From contig CAZUHB010000022.1 in assembly GCA_964620445.1 (NCBI GenBank), positions 30,799-94,798 on the forward strand: a DNA stretch of 64,000 nt, in the 5' to 3' direction. Both the position numbers and the translations under genes were made by a program. The notes beneath the pieces were generated by a model. That model did not search any database and was not told the DNA's origin. It was given only the letters and a program-made list of their open reading frames with translations. The DNA is from CAZUHB01 sp964620445 (GTDB taxonomy: Bacteria > Planctomycetota > B15-G4 > CAYZWU01). Positions 9,079 through 17,523 of this stretch are shown one piece after another (position 1 is the stretch's first letter; each line of letters opens with the position of its first letter).

Positions 9079-9831
9079 ATGGCGATTCAGAAGATCCAGC
9101 AGGAATTCTCGACGATCTGGAGCGGAATCTCCGAGGTATGCCGGTCGCGCTACGGCATCGCGGTGGGAAACAACGCGAGATTCGTTGCCGAGACGATTCA
9201 CGGCATGGCGCGGGGGAAGGATTCTTTTTCGTACGCCGAATGCGGCGTCTACAAGGGCACGACTTTCATTCCCGTCTATTACCTGTGCAAGGAGCTCTTT
9301 CCAGGGTTCAGCATGTACGCGCTCGATTCGTTTGCCGGTTTTCCCGAGGAGACGGTCTTGAACGAGAACGACGAATTCGAAGCGTTCGAGCGGCTCCACT
9401 CGGTCGGCCGGATCAGCGCCGAACACCTGGAGAGGGCGCGGGAACGGTGCTCGAGACTGAAGAAGAAGGAGCACATTCAGCAGGACTATTTCGGTCAGTA
9501 CGCGGAGGAGTTCTTCGAGAGAGCGGAGGGGAAAAAGGAGATCATTCCGGTGAAATGCTCCTTCGGGGAACTGGCCGGGAGCTTTACCAGCGGGCTCGAA
9601 AAGTACGACCTTGTCTTCCTGGACTGCGACCTCTATCTGTCATATGTGCAATGCCTGGATTTCTTCAAGAACAGGACCGACGTTTTCGTCTTCGACGAGT
9701 ACTACAGTCACAAATACCCCGGCGCGAGGATCGCGTGCAACGAATTCGTCGAAGCCGATCCGGAATGGAAATTCTTCAGCAAGAAGGAAAAAGATCCCTA
9801 CTTCGAGAGGTGGGGCATCAGAAGAGATTGA
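9079..9831 (+). CDS. TylF-family SAM-dependent methyltransferase
   Basis: ATG at 9079 with GGAGG at 9069-9073. There are 250 residues. Motif I is the TylF-type YAECGVYKGTTFI, followed by YALDSFAGFPE, and later LVFLDCDLYLSYVQCLDFF, with the acidic FDEYYS segment that in this family binds the metal and catalytic region. The macrocin O-methyltransferase family methylates sugar hydroxyls in antibiotics and surface glycans. Its position between a UDP-sugar epimerase and a nonulosonate synthase fusion suggests O-methylation of a repeat-unit sugar; the substrate is unknown. Confidence 0.8.
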   Translation: MAIQKIQQEFSTIWSGISEVCRSRYGIAVGNNARFVAETIHGMARGKDSFSYAECGVYKGTTFIPVYYLCKELFPGFSMYALDSFAGFPEETVLNENDEFEAFERLHSVGRISAEHLERARERCSRLKKKEHIQQDYFGQYAEEFFERAEGKKEIIPVKCSFGELAGSFTSGLEKYDLVFLDCDLYLSYVQCLDFFKNRTDVFVFDEYYSHKYPGARIACNEFVEADPEWKFFSKKEKDPYFERWGIRRD

Positions 9832-9874
9832 ACGTCGAGATCACCGTTAATCGGTTCAAAGGTCGTGGTGTGAT

Positions 9875-11476
9875 ATGATTGTTGCGGTAATTCCGGCAAA
9901 AGGCGATTCGAATCGGCTCGCCGACAAGAACCTTCTCGAGATCAATAATCTGTCCTTGATCGAACACGCCATCCGCTACGCCAGGGGCTCGGACAGGGTC
10001 GATTCCGTTTACGTGAGCACCGATTCGGACGCCATCGCGAATCTGGCGAGCGAACTGGGAGTCGGGGCGATCATGAGAGGGGAGAAACTCGGCGGCGAGG
10101 CGCCTCTCATGGATGTGTACAGGCATGCCCTGGGATCGATCGCCGATCGGGAAATCACCCATCTCGTGGGAATCCAGCCGGACAACCCGGACAGGACGGT
10201 GAATCTCGACAGGGCGATCGAATACGCCCGGGAAAAAAACATCGACTATCTCTTCACCGTGGACAGGGAAGGCAATCGCAACGGTTCCCTGACGATCCTG
10301 AGCCTGAATGCGCTCACATCGGAGCCGTCGATCTACGCCTCGTCGATCAGGGATGACTGCACGAACATTCATTCGAGAAGAGACTTTCTCATGGCGAGCC
10401 GGAATCTGTCCGGCTCGTCGGGGGCGATAAGTCTCGGCTCGCGCAAGGTCGGCCCGGACGAACCGGTATTCGTGGTGGCCGAAGCCGCGTGCAATCACAT
10501 GTGCGATATGGATCTGGCCAGGAAGATGATCGATCGCGCGGCAGAGGCGGGCGCCGACGGGATCAAGTTTCAAACCTACAAGGCGGAGAGGCTCGTCACG
10601 CCCAAGGCGGACGCGTTCTGGGGAGAAGAGAAGATCAGCCAGATGGAGTATTACCGGAGGCTCGATCGTTTCGGCAAGGAGGAGTATGCCGAACTCTTCG
10701 GCCGTGCGCGGGACAGGGGAATCCTGGCCTTTTCCTCGCCCTTCGACGCACGGAGCGCCGACATGCTGGCCGAGCTCGACATGCCGGTCTTCAAGATCGC
10801 GTCCTGCGATATCACGAACCTCGACCTGGTCGGCCATATCGCCCGTTTCGGGAAACCGGTCATCCTGTCGACGGGGGCCTCCTCGCCGGAGGAGATCGAG
10901 GGTGCGATCGAGGCTGTCTTCGACGCGGGGAATTACCAGCTGATCCTGCTGGCGTGCACCCTGAGCTATCCGACCAGAAACTCCGACGCGAATCTGCTGA
11001 GGATCCGCACGCTGAGAGAGCGCTATCCGAACATGGTCGTCGGGCTTTCCGATCACACGGAACCGGATCGGCAAATGATCATCCCGTCGATCGCGGTCGC
11101 TCTCGGAGCGAGATTGATCGAGAAACACTACACACTCGACCGCTCGATGACGGGCTCCGGCCATTTCTTCGCCGTCGATCCGGGTGATCTGGAAAAAATG
11201 GTGAAGAACATAAGACTCACGGAGACCCTGTTCGGAGACGGCCTTCTCGGCGTGGCGGCCTCGGAGGAACGGGCGCGGCAGAGCGCTCGAAGGAGCATCG
11301 TGGCCGAGAGGACGATCAGGAAGGGCGAAATCATCACGAACGATATGCTCGGAATCAAGCGTCCCTCCGGCGGGCTGGAGGGGAACAGGCTGAACGAGGT
11401 CGTCGGAAAGAGGGCCAGAATCGAGATCGAGCAGGACAAAATCATCGAGCTGGACGAGTTGGAGCCGATCGAGTGA
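9875..11476 (+). CDS. Fusion: short cytidylyltransferase-like domain + NeuB-type nonulosonate synthase + SAF domain
   Basis: ATG start. 533 residues in three parts. Residues 1-175 resemble an acylneuraminate cytidylyltransferase: IPAKGDSNRLADKN corresponds to the CTP loop RGGSKxxPxKN, VYVSTDSDAIA and VGIQPDNPDRT match later motifs, and NGSLTI matches NGAIYI. About 50 residues of the usual central region are missing. Residues 185-445 are a NeuB-like TIM barrel: VAEAACNHMCDMDLARKMI, GADGIKFQTYKAERL, FKIASCDITN, LSTGASS, LSDHT, IEKHYTLDRSMTGSGHFF. Residues 455-525 form a SAF (antifreeze-like) domain. NeuB enzymes condense PEP with an N-acylated mannose-type sugar to give a nonulosonic acid. Activation and synthesis in one chain is unusual; normally neuA and neuB are separate. 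No neuC-like epimerase is present in the window, so the sugar precursor is unknown. Confidence 0.88.
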   Translation: MIVAVIPAKGDSNRLADKNLLEINNLSLIEHAIRYARGSDRVDSVYVSTDSDAIANLASELGVGAIMRGEKLGGEAPLMDVYRHALGSIADREITHLVGIQPDNPDRTVNLDRAIEYAREKNIDYLFTVDREGNRNGSLTILSLNALTSEPSIYASSIRDDCTNIHSRRDFLMASRNLSGSSGAISLGSRKVGPDEPVFVVAEAACNHMCDMDLARKMIDRAAEAGADGIKFQTYKAERLVTPKADAFWGEEKISQMEYYRRLDRFGKEEYAELFGRARDRGILAFSSPFDARSADMLAELDMPVFKIASCDITNLDLVGHIARFGKPVILSTGASSPEEIEGAIEAVFDAGNYQLILLACTLSYPTRNSDANLLRIRTLRERYPNMVVGLSDHTEPDRQMIIPSIAVALGARLIEKHYTLDRSMTGSGHFFAVDPGDLEKMVKNIRLTETLFGDGLLGVAASEERARQSARRSIVAERTIRKGEIITNDMLGIKRPSGGLEGNRLNEVVGKRARIEIEQDKIIELDELEPIE

Positions 11477-11512
11477 TCCGGATACGATCGGCCTGAAGCG
11501 AGGAATGGGCGA

Positions 11513-12856
11513 GTGAATAACAAATCGAAAAGAATCCTGCTCCTGACCGCTCCGAGACCCGCGGTCGGACAGACGCCTCTGCACTACGGCGACAACCGGC
11601 CGCCCCAGGGACTGGGCTTCATCGCCGCTTACCTGGAAAAGCACGGCCACGAGGCCCGCATCGTCGATCTCTATCACTTCGGGAGCGAAACATCGGAGGT
11701 GAATCCCGGTGTGCAGCAGGAGGAATCGTTCACCAATCTGTCCATCGATCTGGACGAGGAGATCAGATCGTTCCGCCCCGACTACATCGGCATGTACATC
11801 CATACGATGTCGTACTACACGGCGTGCAATCTGGGCGAGGAATTGAAGAGGAGCCACCCCGGCATCACCCTGCTCTGCGGCGGACCGCATCCGACGGTCC
11901 TCCCGGAGACGATTCCCGACTGTTTCGACCATGTCGTCGTGGGCGAAGGGGAATATGTTTCCCTCGACATCGTCGAGGGGCGAAACAGCGGCAGAATCAT
12001 TCAGGGCGTCAGGGTCGAGAATCTCGACGAATTGCCGTGGCCCGATTTCGATGAGTTCATGGAGAGGCCCTACAACTGGAAGCTGAATCTCTTCGGAAAC
12101 AAGGTGGTGGAACCCGTCCTCTCCCTGAACACGACCAGAGGGTGCCCGTTCGCGTGCAAGTTCTGCGGCGTGCAATTCGTGAGCGGACCGGGCTTCAGGG
12201 GGATCTCTCCCGACAGGCTGGTCGACAAGCTGATCGAGCTGAGGGATCGGTACGAACTGAAGGGCGTCTACTTCAGGGAGGACAACTTCACCGTCGAGCC
12301 GGCGCGGCTCGACGCGTTCTGCGACCTCATGGTCGACAGGGAAGTGGGACTTCAATGGGCGTGCGAGAGCCGCGTGAAGAACCTCTCCCCGCGGTTGATC
12401 CGGAAGATGTCGAAGGCCGGGTGCCGCGGACTCTACATCGGAGTCGAGAGCGGCAGTCCGCGGATGCTGGAACTGATGGAAAAGGAGGAAAGCGTCGAGG
12501 ACTTTCTCGAAAAGATACCGATCCTCCACGAGAACGACATCAAGACCTACACGACATGGATCTATGGATTGCCCGAGGAGAGGAAAGAAGACAGGCGCAT
12601 GAGCGAGGACCTGATGAAGAGGCTCGGCCCCACGTCTTACGACAGGTTCGTCTACATCGGCCTGCCTGTCAGCCACTACTACAACAAGATTAAATCGGGC
12701 GATGATTACGAGTATATGGAGGAGAGCGGCATCATCTACCCCAAGGGGTATTTGTCGCTGGCGACCCAGTTGTACGGGAAGGACGACCCCAGAAACAGGT
12801 ACGTCGAGGAGATATACAGACGAGAAAATATAGAAATGGAACATGTGGAATTCTGA
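11513..12856 (+). CDS. Radical SAM protein with N-terminal cobalamin-binding-like domain
   Basis: GTG at 11513. There are 447 residues. The N-terminal ~170 residues look like the Rossmann-type B12-binding domain of class B radical SAM proteins (PPQGLGFIAAYLEKHGHEARIVD, LLCGGPHPTVLPE, VVVGEGE). The DxHxxG cobalamin His motif is not evident, so B12 binding is uncertain. The [4Fe-4S] motif is CPFACKFCG near residues 211-218, followed by YFREDNFTV and GLYIGVESGS, typical of the radical SAM barrel. By inference it carries out a radical modification (methylation, rearrangement or epimerisation) of a glycan precursor. It sits between the NeuB fusion and the GT2/cytidylyltransferase-like fusion on the same strand with short gaps. 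Confidence 0.82.
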   Translation: MNNKSKRILLLTAPRPAVGQTPLHYGDNRPPQGLGFIAAYLEKHGHEARIVDLYHFGSETSEVNPGVQQEESFTNLSIDLDEEIRSFRPDYIGMYIHTMSYYTACNLGEELKRSHPGITLLCGGPHPTVLPETIPDCFDHVVVGEGEYVSLDIVEGRNSGRIIQGVRVENLDELPWPDFDEFMERPYNWKLNLFGNKVVEPVLSLNTTRGCPFACKFCGVQFVSGPGFRGISPDRLVDKLIELRDRYELKGVYFREDNFTVEPARLDAFCDLMVDREVGLQWACESRVKNLSPRLIRKMSKAGCRGLYIGVESGSPRMLELMEKEESVEDFLEKIPILHENDIKTYTTWIYGLPEERKEDRRMSEDLMKRLGPTSYDRFVYIGLPVSHYYNKIKSGDDYEYMEESGIIYPKGYLSLATQLYGKDDPRNRYVEEIYRRENIEMEHVEF

Positions 12857-12890
12857 GTGAAATCGAAATCAGGCGGAACGGGGAACACAC

Positions 12891-14306
12891 ATGGTAAAAG
12901 TAACGGTATACATTCCGACTCACAATTACGGGAAGTACCTGGATAAATCGATTCAGAGCGTTATCCAGCAGACGATGGATGACTGGGAATTGATCGTCAT
13001 CGACGACGGATCCACCGACGACAGCAGGGAAGTCCTTCAAAAATACAAGAGCATCAAGAAAATAAGAGTCATCGAACAGGAAAACAAGGGGCTCAATGTC
13101 ACGAACAACATCGCGTTGCGCCTTTCGAACGGGCAGTACATCGTAAGGTTGGATGCCGACGATTATTTCGATGAGAATCTTCTTCTCGTGCTTTCGAACG
13201 TTCTGGACACGAGAAGCGATGTAGATCTCGTATATCCCGACTACTACCATATCAGCGAAAACGGGGACATTCTCGAAACGGTCAGAAGGAAAAAAATAGA
13301 CGAGGAAGTAGAACTTCTCGACCTGCCCGCTCACGGCGCCTGCACGATGATCCGCAAGAGATGCCTGGTCGATCTGGACGGTTACGACGAGGAGTTCAGG
13401 TGTCAAGACGGCTATGGCCTGTGGCTGAAGTTCCTGCTGAAGCACAAGCCCTACAATGTCAACGTTCCGCTCTTCTACTACAGGCAGCACCAGAAAAGCC
13501 TCACGAACAATCAACAGAAAATACTCGATACCAGGAGGCAGATAGAGCGGAAATTCGTGGACGATCACAACGGTGGAGAAAGACCGAAGACCCTGGGAGT
13601 CATTCCGGTCGTCAGGCGATCGGCATATTATCAGGGAGAACCCTTCATCGAAATCGCCGGGAAACCGCTGATCTGGTATACATTGAACGAGGCGATCAGG
13701 GCGAAAAATCTCGATCGCATCGCAATCACGACGGATGACAGCGAGATAATCGAATACGCGAGACAATTCGAAAATGTGATAACCCTGTCGCGCCCGGAGG
13801 AGTTGACCAGGACGACGACCAGAATAGAGAACACGATCGATGACGTCTTGAACCAGATGGATGAACGCTTCGATTATCAACCCGAAGCCGTTTGCATCCT
13901 CTACATAACCACCCCGCTGAGGATGTCGTACCATATCGATATGGCTGTCGATACGATGACCATCTTCGATGTTGATTCGGTCATTTCCATTCAGGAGGAG
14001 CTCTCCTACTGTTATTTCCACGACAGGTACGGATTGAAAACGGTCAGCAAGGAGGAGAGGGGGATCCGCAGCGAACGGAACGCCATCTACAAGGAGAACG
14101 GCGCGATCTATCTCAGTAAAGCCGAACTGTTCCGGCGCGGCGAGCTGCTCGGAAAAAGGGTGGGCCACATAACCATGCTTCCCGACGAGAGCCTGAAGAT
14201 TACAAGCGAATATGAGCTGTGGTTGGCGCACAAGATCATTCAGGAGTGGAGGCAGAGGGACCGCACGGAGACCGCGAAACGCGCAGACTGCCATGCCGTC
14301 TCCTAG
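12891..14306 (+). CDS. Fusion: GT2 glycosyltransferase + cytidylyltransferase-like domain
   Basis: ATG at 12891. There are 471 residues. Residues 1-215 are a GT-A family 2 glycosyltransferase: VYIPTHNYGKYLDKSIQSV, VIDDGSTDD, RLDADDY (DxD metal site). Residues 225-460 align with CMP-acylneuraminate cytidylyltransferases in order: IPVVRRSAYYQGEPFIEIAG, KPLIWYTLNEA, IAITTDDSEI, RPEELTR, YITTPLRM, ENGAIYLSKAELF. The usual CTP-binding loop RGGSKxxPxKN is replaced by VVRRSAYYQGEP, so catalysis as a normal CMP-sugar synthetase is doubtful. Base composition is more AT-rich than the genes before it. The stop shares the CTAG at 14303-14306 with the convergent gene. By inference it either activates and transfers a nonulosonate-like sugar or uses the second domain for sugar recognition. 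Confidence 0.82.
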   Translation: MVKVTVYIPTHNYGKYLDKSIQSVIQQTMDDWELIVIDDGSTDDSREVLQKYKSIKKIRVIEQENKGLNVTNNIALRLSNGQYIVRLDADDYFDENLLLVLSNVLDTRSDVDLVYPDYYHISENGDILETVRRKKIDEEVELLDLPAHGACTMIRKRCLVDLDGYDEEFRCQDGYGLWLKFLLKHKPYNVNVPLFYYRQHQKSLTNNQQKILDTRRQIERKFVDDHNGGERPKTLGVIPVVRRSAYYQGEPFIEIAGKPLIWYTLNEAIRAKNLDRIAITTDDSEIIEYARQFENVITLSRPEELTRTTTRIENTIDDVLNQMDERFDYQPEAVCILYITTPLRMSYHIDMAVDTMTIFDVDSVISIQEELSYCYFHDRYGLKTVSKEERGIRSERNAIYKENGAIYLSKAELFRRGELLGKRVGHITMLPDESLKITSEYELWLAHKIIQEWRQRDRTETAKRADCHAVS

Positions 14307-16210
14307 GAGACGACTTTCTGACCGGGTCGTGATCCTTCCTCGATTTCACCCGCGCCGCATACCCTGTCCGGTGGCCGATTCACGATGAAATCGGCCATCT
14401 CCTCGTGATCGAGCCCCTTGTTCCCCTCGTACTCCCAGAAGAGCCGTCTCAGTTCGCCCGCGAGACGGGGGAAGCTTTGAAGGTCTCCCGCCCTGATCGA
14501 GTCGAGATCGTCGAAGGTCTTGAATCGCATCCAATAGGCGAATCTCATGATCAGCGACCTGTCCACCATCGTGCACTTGGTGAACAACGAGAAGGGCACT
14601 TCCATCAGAAGCAGGTCGAGCATGATGCTCGACGGCATGCTCACCGCGAAGGCGCTCCGCCGGAGAAGGCTGTCGATCTTCACCGTCTTCGTCAGGTAAA
14701 CGGGCAGGTTTATCCGGTCGCGCACGATCTCCTCGAGGTCGCTCTCGAAAAGGTCGATATCCGAGTCGGGATGCAATTTGACGGCGATGTAATCGATACC
14801 GTACTTCTCCCGATGGGAGGAGAAATGTTCGACTCCCTCGGCGAGGAATTTTCGCATGAATCCCCGCTTGATGTTCGAAGACGTCAGGATCGCCGCGTTC
14901 CGGCCCTGGAGAGGATCGTCGGCTTCTTTTGCGGCCGATCCCGCCGAGATCCGGATCAGGTTCTCTCTCAGGTGAAGACTGTCGTCTCGAGGATCCGGCG
15001 CCGCCCGGCGGTCGGGCGTCATGCTCAAGGGGACATAATTCTCGTCGTCGGAATAAAGGGAGAGCACCGATGAATCGAAAGAGGAGTGGACTATCTTGTG
15101 GGCAAAGTTGGATCTGTACCCGAGGGGCGACAGGGACATGCCGTGTGTCGACGCGACCGTTTCGACCTTTCTGCTCTCGAGAGAGGAGAGGATCGTGCAC
15201 CAGGCGGCGGGAACGGAGAAGAGCACGCACCTCAATCGGCTCATCTCTTCGAATCTCGGCTTGATCGCCGCGAAGACGAGCGCGCTGGGAGCGGTGAGGA
15301 GTATGATCCTGTCCAGAAGGAGCCTGTTGAAATTGTAGTTCCGTCCGGTCAGCTCGAACGGTTCGCCCACATCGGAGAGGAAATAGGCGCAGGCCAGTTT
15401 CAGGTAACGATAGGTGAGGCGGGGGATCTCTCCCGGACGAACAAGGGAACCGATCAGTCCCCTCGATCTGCACGAGGCGAGTTGGAGAAGGATTTTGAGA
15501 GGATAGCGACCGCTCGTGTAGAGCTCGGCCGTCCGGTGGCACTTCTCTTCGACCTTGCTCCAGATCTTGCGGATCCGGTTGTTCTGCCTGTAGTTTCCGA
15601 CGAGCAGTATCTCCTTGTCCCGCAGACCCCCGGGAATTTTGAACCCCAGCAGCTTGGCGAGGACGATCGGACCGAGCAGCTTGAAAAAGAGCCCGGCGCC
15701 GAGCCAGAAGAGGATCATGACGATCCTGTAACACTTCCAGGCGTGAAACCTCGCGAAGCCCGGCGGATTGGAGGTTTTGATATCGGTGAGTCCGGTGAAC
15801 CTGCGCCAGTAGTCGTCGGCATAGACGAGGTCCGGCCGATGTTCATCACGGATCCTCTTCATGATGACCGCCGTACGCAGGCAGTGCTGCGCGATGTCGG
15901 TGAAGGGGTATGTCATGAAGGGGGAGAGGTCCTCGTTCTTCCAGGTGAACGAATCCTTCAGGCCGGGATTGGTCTCGAAGAGCCCGTGGAGGAAGGAATC
16001 CGCCTGGTCGAGCACGGTCCGGTCGAGATCATCAGGCCTGTAGTCGCCGAAGAGGACCGCGCTCGTTGTCCCGTCGAAGGGGATCTCTCTCTCTGTCAGG
16101 TAGTCCTCGGAGACGAATGTGATCGACGAGGCTCCCCGTTCGCGCGCAAACGCAAGCGCTCCCGGCAGAGAACGCGTCGATTCGACAAATGCGAGCATGC
16201 GGCATGACAT
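14303..16210 (-). CDS. Predicted polysialyltransferase-like/GT-B surface polysaccharide transferase
   Basis: There are 635 residues with no confidently recognised full-length family. The C-terminal third has AVKLHPDSDIDLF followed 60 residues later by FAVSMPSSIMLDLLLMEVPF. This HP ... SS arrangement is the one seen in bacterial (poly)sialyltransferases and related GT-B proteins that use CMP-Neu/Kdo donors or act like CDP-polyol transferases. A hydrophobic segment near residues 160-185 (ILFWLGAGLFFKLLGPIVLA) may anchor it to the membrane. It is the last of three minus-strand genes (SDR, GT4, this one) and ends tail-to-tail on the GT2/cytidylyltransferase-like fusion. With a nonulosonate module next door, transfer of a CMP-activated sugar is a reasonable inference; a CDP-glycerol-type transferase is the main alternative. 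Confidence 0.6.
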   Translation of the reverse strand: MSCRMLAFVESTRSLPGALAFARERGASSITFVSEDYLTEREIPFDGTTSAVLFGDYRPDDLDRTVLDQADSFLHGLFETNPGLKDSFTWKNEDLSPFMTYPFTDIAQHCLRTAVIMKRIRDEHRPDLVYADDYWRRFTGLTDIKTSNPPGFARFHAWKCYRIVMILFWLGAGLFFKLLGPIVLAKLLGFKIPGGLRDKEILLVGNYRQNNRIRKIWSKVEEKCHRTAELYTSGRYPLKILLQLASCRSRGLIGSLVRPGEIPRLTYRYLKLACAYFLSDVGEPFELTGRNYNFNRLLLDRIILLTAPSALVFAAIKPRFEEMSRLRCVLFSVPAAWCTILSSLESRKVETVASTHGMSLSPLGYRSNFAHKIVHSSFDSSVLSLYSDDENYVPLSMTPDRRAAPDPRDDSLHLRENLIRISAGSAAKEADDPLQGRNAAILTSSNIKRGFMRKFLAEGVEHFSSHREKYGIDYIAVKLHPDSDIDLFESDLEEIVRDRINLPVYLTKTVKIDSLLRRSAFAVSMPSSIMLDLLLMEVPFSLFTKCTMVDRSLIMRFAYWMRFKTFDDLDSIRAGDLQSFPRLAGELRRLFWEYEGNKGLDHEEMADFIVNRPPDRVCGAGEIEEGSRPGQKVVS

Positions 16211-16267
16211 CGGTAAATGGTGATCCTTATCAGGCGAATCGGGAAGTTGGAAAGAGACGCTTTCGGG

Positions 16268-17500
16268 TCATCGGTTCGAATACTCGTTCTTGGCGTTTTC
16301 CCAGTACGAGACGAGGCGCCTCACATTGGCGCTCAGGTCGTACTCTTCCTCGATGATCTTGCGGCCGTTCGACGCGAGCCGGCTCCACGAATCCCTGCCG
16401 GCAAGCATCTCGTCGATCTTGCCGGCCAGCGACGAGACACTGTTCGGTTCTGCCAAAAACCCCGTCTCGCCGTCGATGATCAGATCGGGAATGCCCGCCC
16501 AGCGGGTCGCGATCACGGGTATTCCCATAGCGAGGGCCTCGATCGCAACCGTGGGAAGCCCGTCGGTCAGTTCCGTACCCCTGCTCGGGACGACCAGGAT
16601 GGCGGCCCGATCGTATTCGGTTCTGAGTTCGGAAAAGGTGACCTCCCCGGGGAGTTCCACCTTCTCCTTCAGTTGTAGATCATCGCGCAGTTTTTCCAGC
16701 TCGGCTCTGTCGGGGCCGTTGCCGATGATCCTGCACCGGAAGGCGATCCCCTTCTCCACGAGCTTCGCGCATGCCCGGATGAGGATGTCGAAGCCCTTGT
16801 AATCGCACAGGCGGCCGATCGCCAGAAGGGTCGGAATCCCGCTGTTGTGGGGACCGTCGGCCGATCTGACCTGCAGGTCGCCGAGTTTGATGCCGTTCCG
16901 GATGAAGTGTATGGGGCAGCCGTTCCGGCCCGAGAGTTCGTGCAGCATATCCCGGACCTCTTTGATGTCGGCCACGAGGAAGGCGGCGTCGTTGATGGCG
17001 CGGAGCGACAGGGAGCGGGCGGGGTAGAGGAACTTCGTGTGTTCGGTGACGCTGAAATTCTTTCTGAGCATCCTGGCCACCCACATTCCGCCCACGGCCT
17101 CGGTGCGGAGGAAGTGGCAGTGGATGTGATCTATATTTTCTCTCGCCAGCCGTCTGGCGATCCAGGCCGATACGAGGAGGATGTAGGTGACGTGGAGAAT
17201 TCGCGAGATGCGCGCGTATGACCGGACCATGTCCATGAGGCACTTCAGATATGCCGCGGGACGGGTGGCGAGAACGTGGAGATTGGCCCAGAGCAGGGAA
17301 AAGAAATTCCAGTTCCACCTGATGATTCGGACGTTTTCGGGATTCATTCCGGGGAGCTGCTTGTACCTCCAGGTCGGACGTACCTGGCAGACGGAAACCT
17401 TATGGCCGAGGTCGGAAACCCCCTGGATTTCGCGGGCGACAAAAGTCTCGGTGAGCGCCGGATAGCGGGACGTCACGTAAGCGATGTTCATGACTGGCAA
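16268..17500 (-). CDS. GT4 family glycosyltransferase
   Basis: There are 410 residues. It opens MNIAYVTSRYPALTETFVAREI, a start common in GT4 enzymes of the WcaL/colanic-acid type. The donor-binding half carries LLAIGRLCDYKGFDILIRA, AAILVVPSRG and the EALAMGIPVIATRWAGIPDLI signature with ETGFLAEP. It should be a retaining, GT-B fold, nucleotide-sugar-dependent enzyme at the cytoplasmic face of the inner membrane that extends the lipid-linked repeat unit. The gap to the upstream SDR gene is 23 bases and to the downstream gene 57 bases, so the three are probably one operon. Donor and linkage are unknown. Confidence 0.88.
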   Translation of the reverse strand: MPVMNIAYVTSRYPALTETFVAREIQGVSDLGHKVSVCQVRPTWRYKQLPGMNPENVRIIRWNWNFFSLLWANLHVLATRPAAYLKCLMDMVRSYARISRILHVTYILLVSAWIARRLARENIDHIHCHFLRTEAVGGMWVARMLRKNFSVTEHTKFLYPARSLSLRAINDAAFLVADIKEVRDMLHELSGRNGCPIHFIRNGIKLGDLQVRSADGPHNSGIPTLLAIGRLCDYKGFDILIRACAKLVEKGIAFRCRIIGNGPDRAELEKLRDDLQLKEKVELPGEVTFSELRTEYDRAAILVVPSRGTELTDGLPTVAIEALAMGIPVIATRWAGIPDLIIDGETGFLAEPNSVSSLAGKIDEMLAGRDSWSRLASNGRKIIEEEYDLSANVRRLVSYWENAKNEYSNR

Positions 17501-17523
17501 GTTCCTCTATCGATCACCGGTCC

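Noticed and set aside
9818..12844. A ~1000-codon open frame on the minus strand
   Set aside because: It is antisense to two clear genes (NeuB fusion, radical SAM), has no recognisable domain and is rich in Arg/Asp/Val as expected for a mirror frame of GC-rich coding DNA.
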